A stretch of 64,000 nucleotides of DNA from Sipunculus nudus (taxonomy: Eukaryota; Annelida; Sipuncula; Golfingiida; Sipunculidae): positions 54,662,370 through 54,726,369 of the forward strand of contig CM049307.1 of the NCBI GenBank assembly GCA_026874595.1, read 5' to 3'. Shown here piece by piece: positions 22,715 through 34,381 of this stretch (its first letter is position 1; each line of letters starts with the position of its first letter). The notes under the pieces were generated by a model. The model made no database searches. It was not told where the DNA came from and saw only the letters and a program-made list of their open reading frames with translations. The position numbers were made by a program, and so were the translations under genes.

Positions 22715-23155
22715 GATTCCTTTTTCGCGGTGCGGTCGCATATAGAGTCGAACATTTGATATTATGAAGGACCAATTCCTTTTATGCCATTGCGGTACGT
22801 ATCCAACCTGTCATCCGACAATTTTTCTGTCTTATCATGTAGCGGTCGGTCCGAAAAAAATGTTTCTACGGATGGGATCGGATGAAAAATCCCGCTCAAT
22901 TGTACACGTCCTATTGGGATTACCATAGGATAGAATGTTTATCAGCAATTTAAACCATTGTAAATATGTGAAACATTTGCCCTTCATTCACTGACCAGTG
23001 AGTGATCGGCAAAATACATGTATCTGTTTCGATTCAAACAGCTGGTTTCTAAATCATTTACCGCCATTTTTCACAATGCATGAACACGTACATTTAAAAT
23101 ATATATCATGCATGCATACCGCGGCCGCGACCGCGTAAAAGGAACTATATTCCAT
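22715..23155. mobile_element. Candidate MITE with CCTTTTWCGCGGT ends
   Basis: GATTCCTTTTTCGCGGTGCG near 22717 and, on the opposite strand, TAGTTCCTTTTACGCGGTCG near 23150 form an inverted pair about 430 bp apart. The interior repeats 'GCGGTCGG', 'ATCCGAC' and 'TCCGAAAAAAA' words and has no coding frame. Target duplication not determined. Confidence 0.4.
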
Positions 23156-23285
23156 ACATACAAGCGTCCGTTTCTCCCTCAGTGGCGGTATGGACTGCCT
23201 TGAAATCTGGTCTGCAGTTTGGTATGACCAAATGCACGAAGACGATGGTGCAACCTCCAAGAAAGCATAATCTTTTTTTTTACAG

Positions 23286-24290
23286 GTAAGGGACGGCCAT
23301 GAAATTTCAAGACTTGTTAATAATTCAGAACTTACTGGAAATAAAGGACCGAAATTACAGGACGTTCCGTTAAATCAGGACAATTGCTGATATTATCGCC
23401 AAATGCTAACATGGACGTAGTGGGAAAATAGTACGTACCGAAATCTCAGGACGTACCGTTAAATCGGGACAAGTACAGATATTATCGCCAGTTGCTATCG
23501 CCTCAACTTTTCGCGCGTTTCCACGAACATGGAAGAGGTAAATTCAGTGTGTTTTTTTTTCAGTGCGGGGAAACGTGGGCGTTTCCGCGTGCATGGAAAA
23601 GGGACCTTAAAGAGGATAAGAAAATGTGAATATACTTATTAACAATATATGTCAAGATCATATAATAATTGATTAAAGTATCATTAAATTATCACATCGG
23701 GTGTACATGATGTATATAAACGTACAGAGATTTGCATCCTAAACTGCAGCTAAACTACAAGGTAATTTTAAAACTATTTGGCAAAAAGGATAATTAAGTC
23801 ATGCTCTTTAATGAACGACATTTTCGAAAAGTAATCATTACCTTTGCAAATAACTATCAACATGACCCTTAACAAGCCTCTTTTTTTAAACATATAGAGA
23901 TTTGTATCATAAATTGCAGCTAAACTACATGGTCGATTTTTAAATATTTGGCAGAAAGTATAATTAAAACATGCACTTTCCTGCTGTATGAACGATACAT
24001 TTTGGAATAGAGTCATTTCTTTAATTCGCCCCCCCCCCCCTAATAAGGGAGCTGTCATTTTACCTAGGTCTGTAGCTCTACTTATAGGAAAACCAAAATG
24101 GACAAATTACGAACGAAAATAAAGTCTGATCTCTACTCTTTCAACTAGCCAATAACACTTTATTGCATTGTTTGTACATCCAATGAAACCATGAGAATTA
24201 TTTTTTAGCCTGAAAATCGGTACGTATTTTTTTAGGTACAAGTTCTGATAAATCGGAACGTGTCGTAATTTCAGGGCCGTCCCGCCCCTG
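23286..24290. mobile_element. 1-kb element with GGGACGGCC...GAAATT ends
   Basis: The left end GGGACGGCCATGAAATTTCA and the inverse of the right end GGGACGGCCCTGAAATTACG are similar for about 45 bp, both continuing to CAGAACTT. Near the left end, a unit of the form 'CCGAAAT..CAGGACGT.CCGTTAAATC.GGACAA..ATATTATCGCC' occurs twice (about 23348-23402 and 23438-23493). The interior also holds the tandem pair at 23720-24040. No protein frame. Probably a non-autonomous DNA element; superfamily unknown. Confidence 0.5.
23720..24040. repeat. Two tandem ~170-bp units
   Basis: The block beginning 'AGAGATTTGCATCCTAAACTGCAGC' (about 23728) is repeated from about 23896 ('AGAGATTTGTATCATAAATTGCAGC'). Both run through 'TATTTGGCA.AAAG.ATAATTAA' to 'GAACGA.ATTTT'. 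The copies differ at many positions, so this is an old duplication within the surrounding element. Confidence 0.6.
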
Positions 24291-24600
24291 GTGAAGTCTT
24301 TTGTTCTGCAAATATATAATTGGCTTCACCAGGGGGTATGCTTTCATACCCGTTCGTGCGCGTGTTTTTACGTGTAACTCTTGTAATTATGAACGAAATC
24401 TTATGAAATTTCCAGGTCTTTCCGGGAATATGCCATTGAAGAATTGTGTATTTTAGCATGGTTCCAACACATAATCCGGATTTAGGAACGATATCAAGGA
24501 ATATTTACAAATGTACTGTTACTCATATCTTCAAAATCATTTAGCTAGATATAAATTTTAAATTCCCTTCAGTGTTAAAAGTGGTCATTTGGGAAACAAA
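24284..24600 (+). repeat. GGGTATG...GGATTTAGGA dispersed repeat, copy 2
   Basis: Starts near 'CACCAGGGGGTATGCTTTCA', followed by GTGCGCGTGTTTTTACGTGT and 'ATCCGGATTTAGGAACGATA', as in the copy at 14058. It borders the 23286-24290 element. No frame or clear right end. Confidence 0.4.
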
Positions 24601-24616
24601 ATTACACCCTTTTCAA

Positions 24617-25207
24617 ACTAGAATACGGGCAGTCGACAAACGACTATACGTGAATCCGCCAATTCACAGCGGCAAGGGTATAGTAAGGCATTGAATGTTT
24701 CTGACATGGCATGACTCCAACTTTGTGGCATCGGTGATATCAATTCAACTCCTCATATATGTGATATTTACCAAGAACAATTCTAAAGATGGATAAACCA
24801 TGCAAATTTTCAGGCCGAAGCTTCAATCCACTACTGAGAAAAAGTGCATTGGTGTATTCTGTTAACTTCACGTAGTCCTATTTGTTTACATAACCTGGGG
24901 TTTTGAAGGAGAGAAGTGAATGGTTTGGTCAGGAGGCCTTTAAACATCCTATTGTTTGGTTTTTTATGTATGCTCATAATCTCAAGCAACATTTATGGTA
25001 TCAGTTAAATATTTGGCTAATCACAGACATGTTGTCCAAATGGTTATTTAGGACTGCTTGGAGGGGTAATTTTGGCTTCAGTCAGTGGCGTCAATTTTTC
25101 TTCCAGGGTGGGGGGAGGGGGATGACTTTGTATATACATGTATATACACAAACCCACACACACATATATATATACACACCTTTTTCAGCGTCTCTGAGTG
25201 ACATATT

Positions 25208-25257
<50 letters not shown>

Positions 25258-25832
25258 GTAAAAAGAAATATCGGAATTTATTTTGAAAATTATATAAAAG
25301 AAGCCTTAATCTTAGATATTTGGTGGATGTTATAAAGGGAAAATAAATACCGCTTCATATCCTTAAAACAGATTAGCAGGTGGCGCCATCTGTCAAGTCT
25401 ACTTCAAAACTATCCAAGATCTATGGACATGCCAAATTTCAGACCAGTACATTGAACCACTCCTTAGATAGGAGTATTTTTCACTTAAAGCAAACGCACG
25501 GATGGACGCCACGCGAAAACGATTTCAGATGGCGCCACCAGTCTTAAGTACGGGATAGAGGTATCCAAGATCTATATGGACATGCCCAAAACATTGAACA
25601 AATCACTAAGACGAACAAATGGCAAACGCATGGATGGACGCGACGCAAAATAATTGTAGATGGCGTCTTTTTTGCGCACAACTACATAGGTGAGCGAATA
25701 ACTATGCCGGATTTCGGAAACATCGGTCAAATTATCTCAGAGGAGTTCTCCGGGAAACGATCGCAGCGGCGGAACCCGCATGAAAACAATTGTATTTCGC
25801 AAAACTTTTTGCGGGTACAAATAATCAAAATG
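24617..25832 (+). mobile_element. GAATACGGG-headed element with hairpin ends, copy 1
   Basis: The head reads ACTAGAATACGGGCAGTCGA and the tail reads CGCAAAACTTTTTGCGGGTA then CAAATA. The body before the tail (TCTCAGAGGAGTTCTCCGG, then CGCAGCGGCGGAACCCG) is shared with the copy at 32801-33698. Between them lie an (AT)n tract and two GGTGGCGCCACC-type modules (25379 and 25528). The tail pairs GCAAAA with TTTTGC around a short loop. Non-autonomous; class unknown. Confidence 0.5.
25209..25254. repeat. (AT)n microsatellite
   Basis: About 46 bp of pure AT dinucleotide inside the 24617-25832 element, preceded by shorter (AC)n/(TA)n runs at 25141-25178. Confidence 0.9.
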
Positions 25833-26201
25833 CAAGCGGCAGTTTTTTGTCTCTCAGATCGGATTATCCAAAAGCTCTCACTTTGAAATTTGACACTGGT
25901 TGCACGGGTGCAATAATCTAAATTTTTTCTACAGTTTTTCTAAGTGACTAGTGGGCCTCGCTGCAACACAAAAAAATGCTCGACTCTAGGACACTACATA
26001 TTTATCACTTTTAAACTTGCTTAAAGTAACTCGTCAGAACACGAAATTTTACACAGCGCCAACACCAAATAAACCTCTTTAGGTCTAACGATGTTGGGAA
26101 TAAATTCAAATTTTCAAATGTGGGCTTTAATTTAGAATATGTTAAACTGTACTAAAAAGTATATGTGTCTGGACTCAAATATTTCACAAGTGACATTTGT
26201 T
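25833..26201. other. Short gene-free spacer
   Basis: AT-rich DNA between two repeat elements. I recognise no gene, repeat end or RNA here. Confidence 0.35.
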
Positions 26202-27440
26202 TTTAGATCAGCTGAATGAAAGTCAATTCGCCTTTTTTCTGTTGTCTATCCGTTAGCAGAGCACAAATCTTAACCACTGACCCTGGAAATTTCAAACTGA
26301 ACATCCAGGGAGGTCAATAAAAAATCTCCTGGCAAACGTGAAGTTCAGTCACTTTGACCTAGATATTCTCTGAGCCATGGGCTTTGTAAGTACCCCCCAC
26401 AATAATTAAAAACAATTGATACAAAACCTCCAGGATCTTGATAATTAATGCATGGATTGCCATGAATCTTGCCTTGTATATTTACCATGACAAGTTTGTC
26501 ATTTCCCAAAAACATTTGGCGCCACCTGTATTTTTTTTAATTTAAACGATTTTTTATCTATTTATGAATTCGTCAAATGACAGCAATCATATCAGTTTCT
26601 CAGTTGTAGTCAGACTGGTATATTCGGTTCCTGAAGACTGGTAGTGCCACTTTTTTATATTTTTCTAATGCATTTTTTCCTTTTTTTAGACTGCCAAAAT
26701 ATATTGATACTATCAGATTCTCAACTATGGTTTCATCTAGTGTTCATCCCCTATAGTACTCACCCTTTCCGTCAGTCTTTCTATATGTCTGTCAAATTCC
26801 TTTCCGGATGATAACTTAATTTTGGATTGATATTTGGATTTCAAACTTGTCATATGTATGGCCCCATGCACTAAAGCAAGAATCTAATTGATTTTTGGTT
26901 CATGAGGTCAAAGGACTCACTTATTTAAAAAGATTGTGTATGCATTATAAGCCCGACTTTTTATTGCAAACCTTTCATCTTACAAATATAGCCAACCTGC
27001 CAATACAGGGATAGTACCTGATAGATTTCGGGGTCACAAGGGCCATCTGTCCGCAAATTTGTTTCCAGATGACAACTCCAGTATGGATTGAAATATTTGT
27101 TTCAATTTTGACTTTTATATAACCCACCACTAAAGTTTGAGCTCTATATTGATTCTGGGATCATTAGAATAAAGGTCAAGGGACCCACTTCTTTAAACAG
27201 ATGGTGGATGCATTTTAAGCCAAACTTTTCATCAAACATTTTCCATCTTCAACATATGGTATTTTATTTTGGGGTCACATGTTTGGTCAAGGGGCCCATC
27301 CACCAACAAATTAGTTTATGGATAATAACTCCAGTTTGTGAAGGTAGATTGACTTTAAACTTGATCACAAGACCCACATTTTGAAAAAGCTCATAAAAAA
27401 TATTCGTACAGACATATTTAGCTGAGTGTCGAGACCCATG
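26202..27440 (+). mobile_element. GCTCAGCTGA-ended repeat element, 1.2-kb copy
   Basis: The head TTTTTAGATCAGCTGAATGA and the tail 'TTAGCTGAGTGTCGAGACCC' with CCATGGGTCC (about 27418-27446) match the family at 4103. The interior has the same loosely tandem units ('CCCACTTCTTTAAA', 'GCATTTTAAGCCAAACTTTT', 'TTTTGGGGTCAC'). More diverged than the 4103 copy. A TTTGGCGCCACC word lies at 26515. Confidence 0.55.
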
Positions 27441-27939
27441 GGTCCGAAGTTCCAATTTGGCATCGTAACAGAGATTTGTATAGTCTAGTGGAAAACTAAA
27501 TGACAAGGTATTCACCTAGAAAACAGTCGAGTTTTGTAAAATGACCGAAAATTGTTACGTACGTCACAAAAACTGCATGGTCGTTGCTGCGACAACCCCT
27601 CCTTTCTTTTGAGGACACATTTGGAAACTGATTTAACAATATATACGATTGTTTTCATTTAACAGCATCGTATGCTTTTTATCTACATCAGATTGCATAG
27701 TCACAGCCCCCCCCCCCCCAAAAAAAAAATTGCAGTAGAACAAAACGATTATAAGTCAAAGAATCCATGGGTATGCTCTAAAACTATACCTTTCATAATA
27801 AAATTGAACCGTAACAGCCTAAACTTCAAGAAGGTGCAACACCATGTGGGGGGGGGGGGGGGTACACTAATAGATCATTGGTTGTGAACTCTTAACTAAG
27901 TCAAGAGAGTTACTTATAATGAGAGTTAAAAAAAAAACT
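27441..27939. other. Gene-free stretch with C13/A10 and G15 runs
   Basis: Contains a C run (27707-27719) followed by an A run, and a G run (27848-27862). Between them is AT-rich DNA with no recognised gene. Confidence 0.5.
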
Positions 27940-28880
27940 TAGCGAATCCGATTCGAGGGCTTCAGGCGCAATATCAAAATATAAGAATAATAAAATATTA
28001 CGTATATGGTATTCTTAATGAGTTGTACCATTCAGGTGTAGCTCCGGTCATCGATTATGCTTCTGAAATATTAGGATTCGCCAAAGCACCTACATGTGAC
28101 GGAATTCAGGAGAGAACAATTAGATATTTTATGGGGGTACACAAATGTTGTCCTCTTTCGGCTGTAAACGGTGGGATGGGATGGTTTAACTGAAGGAGCT
28201 GGCGACTTCTTAAAGTGTTGAGATACTGGAGCAGGCTTTTAAACCGAGTGATCATCACTTAACTAAATGTACATTTAAATGGGATTCTTATCAAAATACA
28301 AAAATTTGTCTTCGGAGATTGAACAAATCCTAGATAATATGAACCTAATTTATCTTTACACTTATGTTAAACCTTTTCCATTAATACAAGCAGAGAAGAA
28401 TATGAAAGAATGTTTTGATAGTAGTTGGTTAATTAAGTTTAACAATATGCCAAAATAACGAACCTATGTGAGGTTAAAATCTAAAGCGAATACTACATAA
28501 AGGACACTTAACTATTCTTGGACAACGCCCACTCATGCCCACACAACTAAGGAGTGGGAACTTACTTTTAACAATAGAAAAGGGCGTTTCAAGAACATTA
28601 GGGATTCAGAGACAGGGCGGTACAGAAAAATGGAAATAGAAGAAAGAAGTTTGTGACATTGAAAAAAAGTAAAGGAAGAGGTTCATTTTTATCTGTCAAT
28701 GCACTGTTTACTCAGAAAGAAGGAAAGAGTTTTATGCTGCTATATATTACAGGAATCCAGAATTTATTCACCTGTATGATGAAGAAAAATTCATATACCT
28801 AACTTGCTAACGAATTTAAAATAATGGTTCGTTATATTAGTGACATATGGAACGTTCGCACTGACACATTGTTTAGATAA
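27940..28880 (+). mobile_element. LINE (non-LTR retrotransposon) 3' end, 5'-truncated and decayed
   Basis: On the plus strand, translated pieces match the end of a LINE ORF2: SGVAPVIDYASEILGFAKAP, then ERTIRYFMGVHKCCPLSAVN and GGMGW (the end of the reverse transcriptase). Further on come ETGRYRKMEIEERS, EVHFYL and an ERKSFMLLY-type tail, the zinc-knuckle region common in LINE C-termini. The pieces lie in order but in different frames with stops between, so the copy is dead. The endonuclease and most of the reverse transcriptase are missing. The clade cannot be named with confidence; the tail style resembles I/Nimb-like or related LINEs. Confidence 0.75.
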
Positions 28881-29286
28881 AGGTGACACGTCCGGTTTAA
28901 CATGATAATATTTTTAAATGTTTTTTCTCAACCTGCCCAGGAGGGCTGCATGGGTACACATGAGAATAGAATATGTTTGTATATATGGATTCTATGTTAA
29001 AATATGATGGACATGATACAATAATAATAATCTACTACTATGAAGAAATCGTGTGTACAATTTGTATGGTAATGGGGATGCAGGGTACAAAGTTGACTGC
29101 ATAAAAATGAAAAAAAAAAAATAGTTCTGCGAGTGGGTGGGAAGTCAGGGTATATGAAAAGATGCTCATTAAGTATGAAAAGATGGTTCAACCGATTGCT
29201 GTATAATGTGTATCGTAAAAGGGTTGCAGGGTCTGGAAGATTATTTTTTCATAGGCCTGTAACATTGAACAACACTAATATAATTT
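28881..29286. other. Gene-free spacer
   Basis: AT-rich DNA after the LINE, with an A10 run near 29107. No recognisable gene or repeat end. Confidence 0.35.
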
Positions 29287-29790
29287 AACAAGAGCACCAC
29301 AAACTTGCATAATACGCCCGTTGTGTATCTGGTGACCTCTGACCTTATAAAACATGCGTGAATTTTGATGATAAGGTAATTCAGGTGAGAAACTCTATTG
29401 GTAAATATGTATAACAAGTTTCATGAATTCCATAGGATTTTTTGCAAATCACAAAGGTTCCTCTAAAGTACGGGGACTTCATTAAATATGCATGAATTTT
29501 GCTCAAATTTGCTGGTATTCGAAATTCGATATTTTATTGATAAACATTTCTGACTTTTTTTTTTAAAAAAAATCCATCATAAGCTATCGCGGCGACACCA
29601 CAAAGTAGCCTGGTTACCCGTGACCTTATTAAATATGCGTGGATGATGCCCATAATCGAAATCTTACCTTAAGTAGGCCCCCAAGTTATTGTGAGTTTCC
29701 TGATAATCCATCAAAGCCCCGGCAAGTTGTCATGGCGACAATAAAAGCTCACGAACGGACGGTGGTTATACCATAATTACCCCGTTATTC
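29287..29790. repeat. Dispersed repeat starting AACAAGAGCACCAC with internal units
   Basis: Starts 'ACAAGAGCACCACAAACTTG' and contains about three loose copies of a 'GACCT...TTATTAAATATGCGTGAATTTTG' word (near 29340, 29470, 29620), then ends around CTCACGAACGGACGGTGG. This organisation, a conserved head with tandem internal units and an ACGGACGG tail, mirrors the other repeat families in the window. No coding frame. Confidence 0.45.
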
Positions 29791-29964
29791 TTCCTGGTTG
29801 TGCTCACTATGCTTTATTTATCTACGTATGGGGGTTGATGGGTAATATAGAACTATTTGTTAAATTGTGCATTTAATTTTTTGTTTTATAATTTTAATTA
29901 ATATATATATATATATATTTATTTATTTATATACATATATCATTACTTAAGAGACTTCAGGCTA

Positions 29965-30190
29965 TGATTAACATGTCCCCGCTTTGGGATCTTGTTGTCT
30001 TTCATGTTGATAAGCAACCAAAATTATGACATGTGGAGAAAATGTTGAGGGCACATTGAAAACTTTAACAGATCCACTATGACATGTGGAGACATCTGCA
30101 GGCGACCATAAACTAAAACAAATTGAGAAATAGGACCAACGTGCATTATGACATGTGGAGACATCTACAGGCGTACACATGGAGAAATTG
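29965..30190. repeat. Three copies of a TATGACATGTGGAGA unit
   Basis: The word TATGACATGTGGAGA occurs near 30026, 30080 and 30148. The last two copies share a longer core (CATGTGGAGACATCTGCAGG / CATGTGGAGACATCTACAGG), and each is followed by AAATTGAGAAAT/GGACCAA-type sequence. It is a small local tandem repeat. Confidence 0.55.
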
Positions 30191-32480
30191 GACCAAAATT
30201 TGATGATGATTTGTTTTTCACCTGGAGAGAATTGTTTATAGGATCACAACCGAGGTATGCATGAAAGCAATCACTGACCCAAATTTGGGTGAAATCGGAT
30301 AAAATTTAGGAAAATTATCGCACGGAAACGAAAAACCTGATGGACGATAGACAGAGATACTAACCCGAAGATAAAGTTTTTTGAAAACTAGATATTTCTT
30401 GGCACTACAGGTGCCATAGGATCCCCAGACAATTAACCCCCCCCCCCCCCCCCCTTTAAGAATAGGCCACCAGTCTTCAGCAGCATATATGGGCACTTGG
30501 CAAGCGACTATGGTTTCTACCATCTATCAACTTGAGAAACAATATTTTTCACCAAATATGAGGGCCAATATGTTGAATCTCTCTTGGGGGGATGATTATT
30601 TTACGGAAACGGGAAGGTAGGTGGCGCCCCCTGTCTGGATTACGAGAACATTTTCCAAGTTGAATAGTCATAAGAAATTTAAGACCAATACCTTGAACCA
30701 CTCGAGAGATATGAGCAATTTTCAACCAAATCACATGTACAGATGGACGCCACGCCAAAACGATTAGAGATGGCGCCACAAGTCCTGAGTACAAGATGGA
30801 GGAGTCCAAGATCTACGGATATGCACAATTTCAGGCCAAATCACTCCTCAGAAAAGAACATTAATTTATTTTAAGGACACGGGAAGGTAGGTGGCGCCAC
30901 CTGTCTGGTTTACGAGAAAACTTTCCAAGATGAATGAACATGCCAAATTTAAGACCAATACCTTGAACCATTCCGGAGATATGAGCAATTTTCACCCACA
31001 GCACATGTACAGATTGACGCCACGCCAAAAGGATTACAGATGGCGCCACCAGTTTTGAGTACAACATGATGGGAGTCCAAGATCAACGGATATGCACAAT
31101 TTCAGGCCAATAGGGCTAATCACTCATCAGAAAAGGGCATTACCGGTAATTTATTCTACAACAAGGGACCCATGAGCAACTGTGCTCAGCTGAAGTTGAC
31201 CTTGAAGGTAAAAATCTAAAATAATATCAAATGGCGAGAATGTAGGAAGAAGAGGTTATATAGGCCATGGTTGGTTTATATGATTGGTTTGTAATGTTGA
31301 AACTGAAGCATTTTAGCAGTCTGTGAACAAATAATCTGCACTATAACCATGATCATTAGTTGGCCTTTGATTAAATGTTGACATTTCAGTAGTTTACACA
31401 TTTGTTCAATTAAAGTCCATTATGTTCGGGCCCATAACTTTAAGAAATTATACTTAACGGACTTTCTGGCATGTATGCAGTAAATATGTAGATTACTTAT
31501 TGTAAATATTAAAAAAAAAAACAAAAAATAAAAAAAAAACATAAGTGGCTATGATATTAGGAAGTCTTAAGTGTGATAATAGGCTTTTAATGGAAATTTG
31601 AGGTTTTCCCGAAGTATCTTGAAGGAATGAAGTCATATTGACCCAATTTTCGGTATCGTAGGAGATTTTAGGGACATCTAACAGTATGCCGATTTTTTTA
31701 TTCATAGGTCTAACGGTTTCAAAACGTGCCTGTCTAACGGACGGACAGACAGACGGACGAACGGACGGACAATGGAACATGACTACAGCTCAGATGACTT
31801 ATAATAAGCTGAGCTAAAAACGGGATGGCATGTGGGCTCACCCGTCTAGTTTATGAGAAAACTTTCCAAGATGGATTGACATGCCAAATTTTAGACCAAA
31901 ACCATTGAGATATAAGCAATTTTCACCAAAAGCAAACGTACGGATGGACGCCACACAATTACGATTGCACATAGCGCCAAGTTTTGAATACAAGATGGAA
32001 GTATCCAAGACCAATGGACATGCACAATTTCAGCCCAATCTGTCCATTTGTTTAAGACTTTTATGCTCACAGTAGTGTCAAGTGGCAATGACGGGTGATT
32101 AAAAGGCCCGAAAACAAAAAAAACAAAAAAAAAACAAAAAAAAAATAGATATCAGGTGGCGCCACCAGATTTCGGTACATGACAACAGTATCCAAGATCT
32201 TCGGTCAATTTGATTTTTGGATCAATCCATGCAATATATCTTAAAATATTGAAGAATTTGTGTGATTTCCTCCCCAAAATGGACCTATACAAGGTCAAAG
32301 TCACGACCGCATTTTGAATAGGTTTTGTCCTCTCACCTATATCTTTGCACATATCAAGTTTTGTAAAGATCCGTAAAATATTTGAGTTATCGCAACCAAA
32401 CGGTGCGACCGTGCTTAAACCATAGTATCCGGACTTTTGGGATACAATAATATGCACCATTTTAGGGAAAATCATACACT
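30191..32480. repeat. Array of GGTGGCGCCACC modules
   Basis: A 280-bp unit starting GGGAAGGTAGGTGGCGCC occurs at about 30611 and 30891. Each unit holds two palindromes, GGTGGCGCC- at its head and GATGGCGCCAC- about 150 bp later. Shared words are TTTCCAAG, 'TGAACCA.TC...GAGATATGAGCAATTTTCA' and GACGCCACGCCAAAA. A related unit follows at about 31819-32045 and another palindrome starts at 32155. The inverted GCTCAGCTGA element (31160-31819) lies between these units. A C18 run is at 30437-30454. No protein is encoded. Confidence 0.6.
31160..31819 (-). mobile_element. GCTCAGCTGA-ended repeat element, 0.66-kb inverted copy
   Basis: Read on the minus strand it opens TTTTTAGCTCAGCTTATTAT, has the GTCCGTCC run and AACCGTTAGACCTATG, and ends TCAGCTGAGCACAGTTGCTC then ATGGGTCCCTTGTTG. 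The minus-strand frame from 31780 reads KKIGILLDVPKISYDTENWV, matching the equivalent frame at 16257. It is the smallest copy with both ends, and it lies between palindrome-module repeats. Confidence 0.6.
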
Positions 32481-32800
32481 CGCTCCCTCAAAAAACCAAC
32501 TGGCCTATTCCCACCAAAAGTTGGTCAGTTCTGCATGTCGGTTTGAACATCTGTTTTCACTCTACAGGCCACAATTTTGAAGCATTCACTGTCAAACTTA
32601 CACATCTGATTGACAATAAGTCTTAGTAGCCTATTGTTTTTTGCCAATATAGGTCAAAGGCCACCGAAAGAAGACCCAATCCTAACTTAATTAACTATAG
32701 CTAATTTAATTCATAATTTTTTGGCCTTTTCTTCGGATGTGTAGCTGCCTAAAATCTGCTGTAACCATGGTTACAAAAATTTGGGAAAATTCATTATAAA
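32481..32800. other. Gene-free spacer between repeat elements
   Basis: AT-rich DNA with a 'TGTCCGTTT'-free, mostly unique appearance. Nothing recognised. Confidence 0.3.
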
Positions 32801-33698
32801 AACTAGAATACGGGTAGTCGACAAGCGACTACGTGTATCCGCCAAAATCAGAGAAGGACGGGTGAAGTAAGGCATGGATTGAGTGGCAAGGGGATATAGA
32901 GTTACATGTGTTAAATATTAGAATGGATCTCTGCCACATAAACATGATTGTAGGTGGCGCCACCTGTTATTTGAAACTATCCAAGAATTATACACAAGCA
33001 AAATTTGATGTGGAAAAGTCAAACCACTGTAGAGATATGAGTGATTTTATCCCACAGCAGACAAACAGATGGACGCTGTGCAAAAATGGCTGCAGGTTGC
33101 GCCACCATTTTTGTGTATGTTTTAAAGCTATCCAAGGGCTACATTTGTGTATTTTTTTTTCCTGATTGGTTGAATGAGTCCGGATATAAGGGTTTATGTG
33201 TGGAGCGTTAACGTGAATGTAGGTGGCGCCACCTGTCAAAAAATCGAGAAAGCTATCTAGGATGTATACGCATGCCGAATTTTAGGTGAATTAGTCAAAC
33301 CACTGCAGAGATAGGAGTGATTTTAACCCCAGGCAGATGAACAGATGGACACTGTGCAAAAATGGTTGCAGGTGGCGCCACCTTTTGTTGTGTATGTTAT
33401 AAAGCTATCCCAGGGCTACATTTGTGTAAAAATTTTTTCCGGATCGGTCAAACGGTTCCCGAGATATATGGGTTTATGTGTGGAAACAGACGCACAAACG
33501 GACGCTGGGCAGAGACGAAAGGTCAGAGGTCAAGGTCACTTGGTTAGGCACCAGTTCACATGTGACCCGATAATTTGTGTAAGTTTCGGAAAAATCTGTC
33601 CAGTAGTCTCAGAGGAGTTCTCCGGAAACAAACGCAGCGGCGGCGGAACCCGGTCAAAAACATAGTATCCGCAAAACTTCGTTTTGACGGATACAAAT
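32801..33698 (+). mobile_element. GAATACGGG-headed element with hairpin ends, copy 2
   Basis: The head ACTAGAATACGGGTAGTCGA contains a GTAGTCG...CGACTAC hairpin. The tail GTATCCGCAAAACTTCGTTT then TGACGGATAC folds as GTATCCG...CGGATAC with AAAAC/GTTTT inside it. The body carries four GGTGGCGCCACC-type palindromes (32953, 33095, 33222, 33371) in alternating units of about 130-150 bp and ends with TCTCAGAGGAGTTCTCCGG / GCAGCGGCGGCGGAACCCGG as in copy 1. No frame is preserved between the two copies. Confidence 0.55.
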
Positions 33699-34381
33699 AC
33701 TGCTTTTGATTATTCCTTGTCAGTTTGTAGGCTAGAGGGATCTAGTATTCTGCATCAGGTAGTGTTTAGTCTTACAAGATTTTATTTTTGGTCTTGCAAT
33801 CTTACACCACATCTGGTAAAACGAGATTCCGCTGAAGGATGCGATAGGGGCCACAAGTTTGCAGGAATCATTTTGAAACAGATACATCAGGTGTTCTACA
33901 CGATTCTCAAAAATTGATTTTCATTTTAAGGAATACAGCAGCTTTGGGGCACTGCACTATAAACACATTTTTGGGGGGCCCAAATCTCCTATACAATGTA
34001 GCTACACAAACTGCAGTTCATTTCATTTGGCATTTCATGGCCCTTCTTCCGATGTGGTTTCCTGGACCAGTTGTTACCATGGTTACATTTGGGAGGGTGG
34101 GGAATATATTCCAAAATATGGGATTTTTTCTAACTTTGTCACTTTTAAAGCTCTATGCATACCCACAACTTGTTCTACTAACGTGTCATGCAAATTGTGC
34201 CAGACAATCAGTATGTCCATTTGTTTGTCCGTTGTTGTCAACTTGGCCTACTGACTTGTGCGACATGTCATTCTATAGGCAACAACTTATTAGCAAGCGC
34301 TCTGAAAGTCACGTTGATAGAAAACTGACAAAATGCTGTTGCTCTGTCCGTTAGATTTCTTAATCCAGCAAACGCTCAGTG
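33699..34381. other. Gene-free stretch
   Basis: Open frames of up to 146 codons here (33914-34354) have no recognisable domain and no codon pattern that persuades me. I see no repeat ends. Confidence 0.35.

Noticed and set aside
24903-25286. A 127-codon open frame ending in Ile-Tyr repeats
   Set aside because: Runs through an (AT)n microsatellite inside a repeat element; no recognisable domain.
33914-34354. A 146-codon open frame, the longest in the gene-free region
   Set aside because: Hydrophobic and Cys-rich composition without a known motif, no splice partners, and located among repeats. Could not be supported as a gene.
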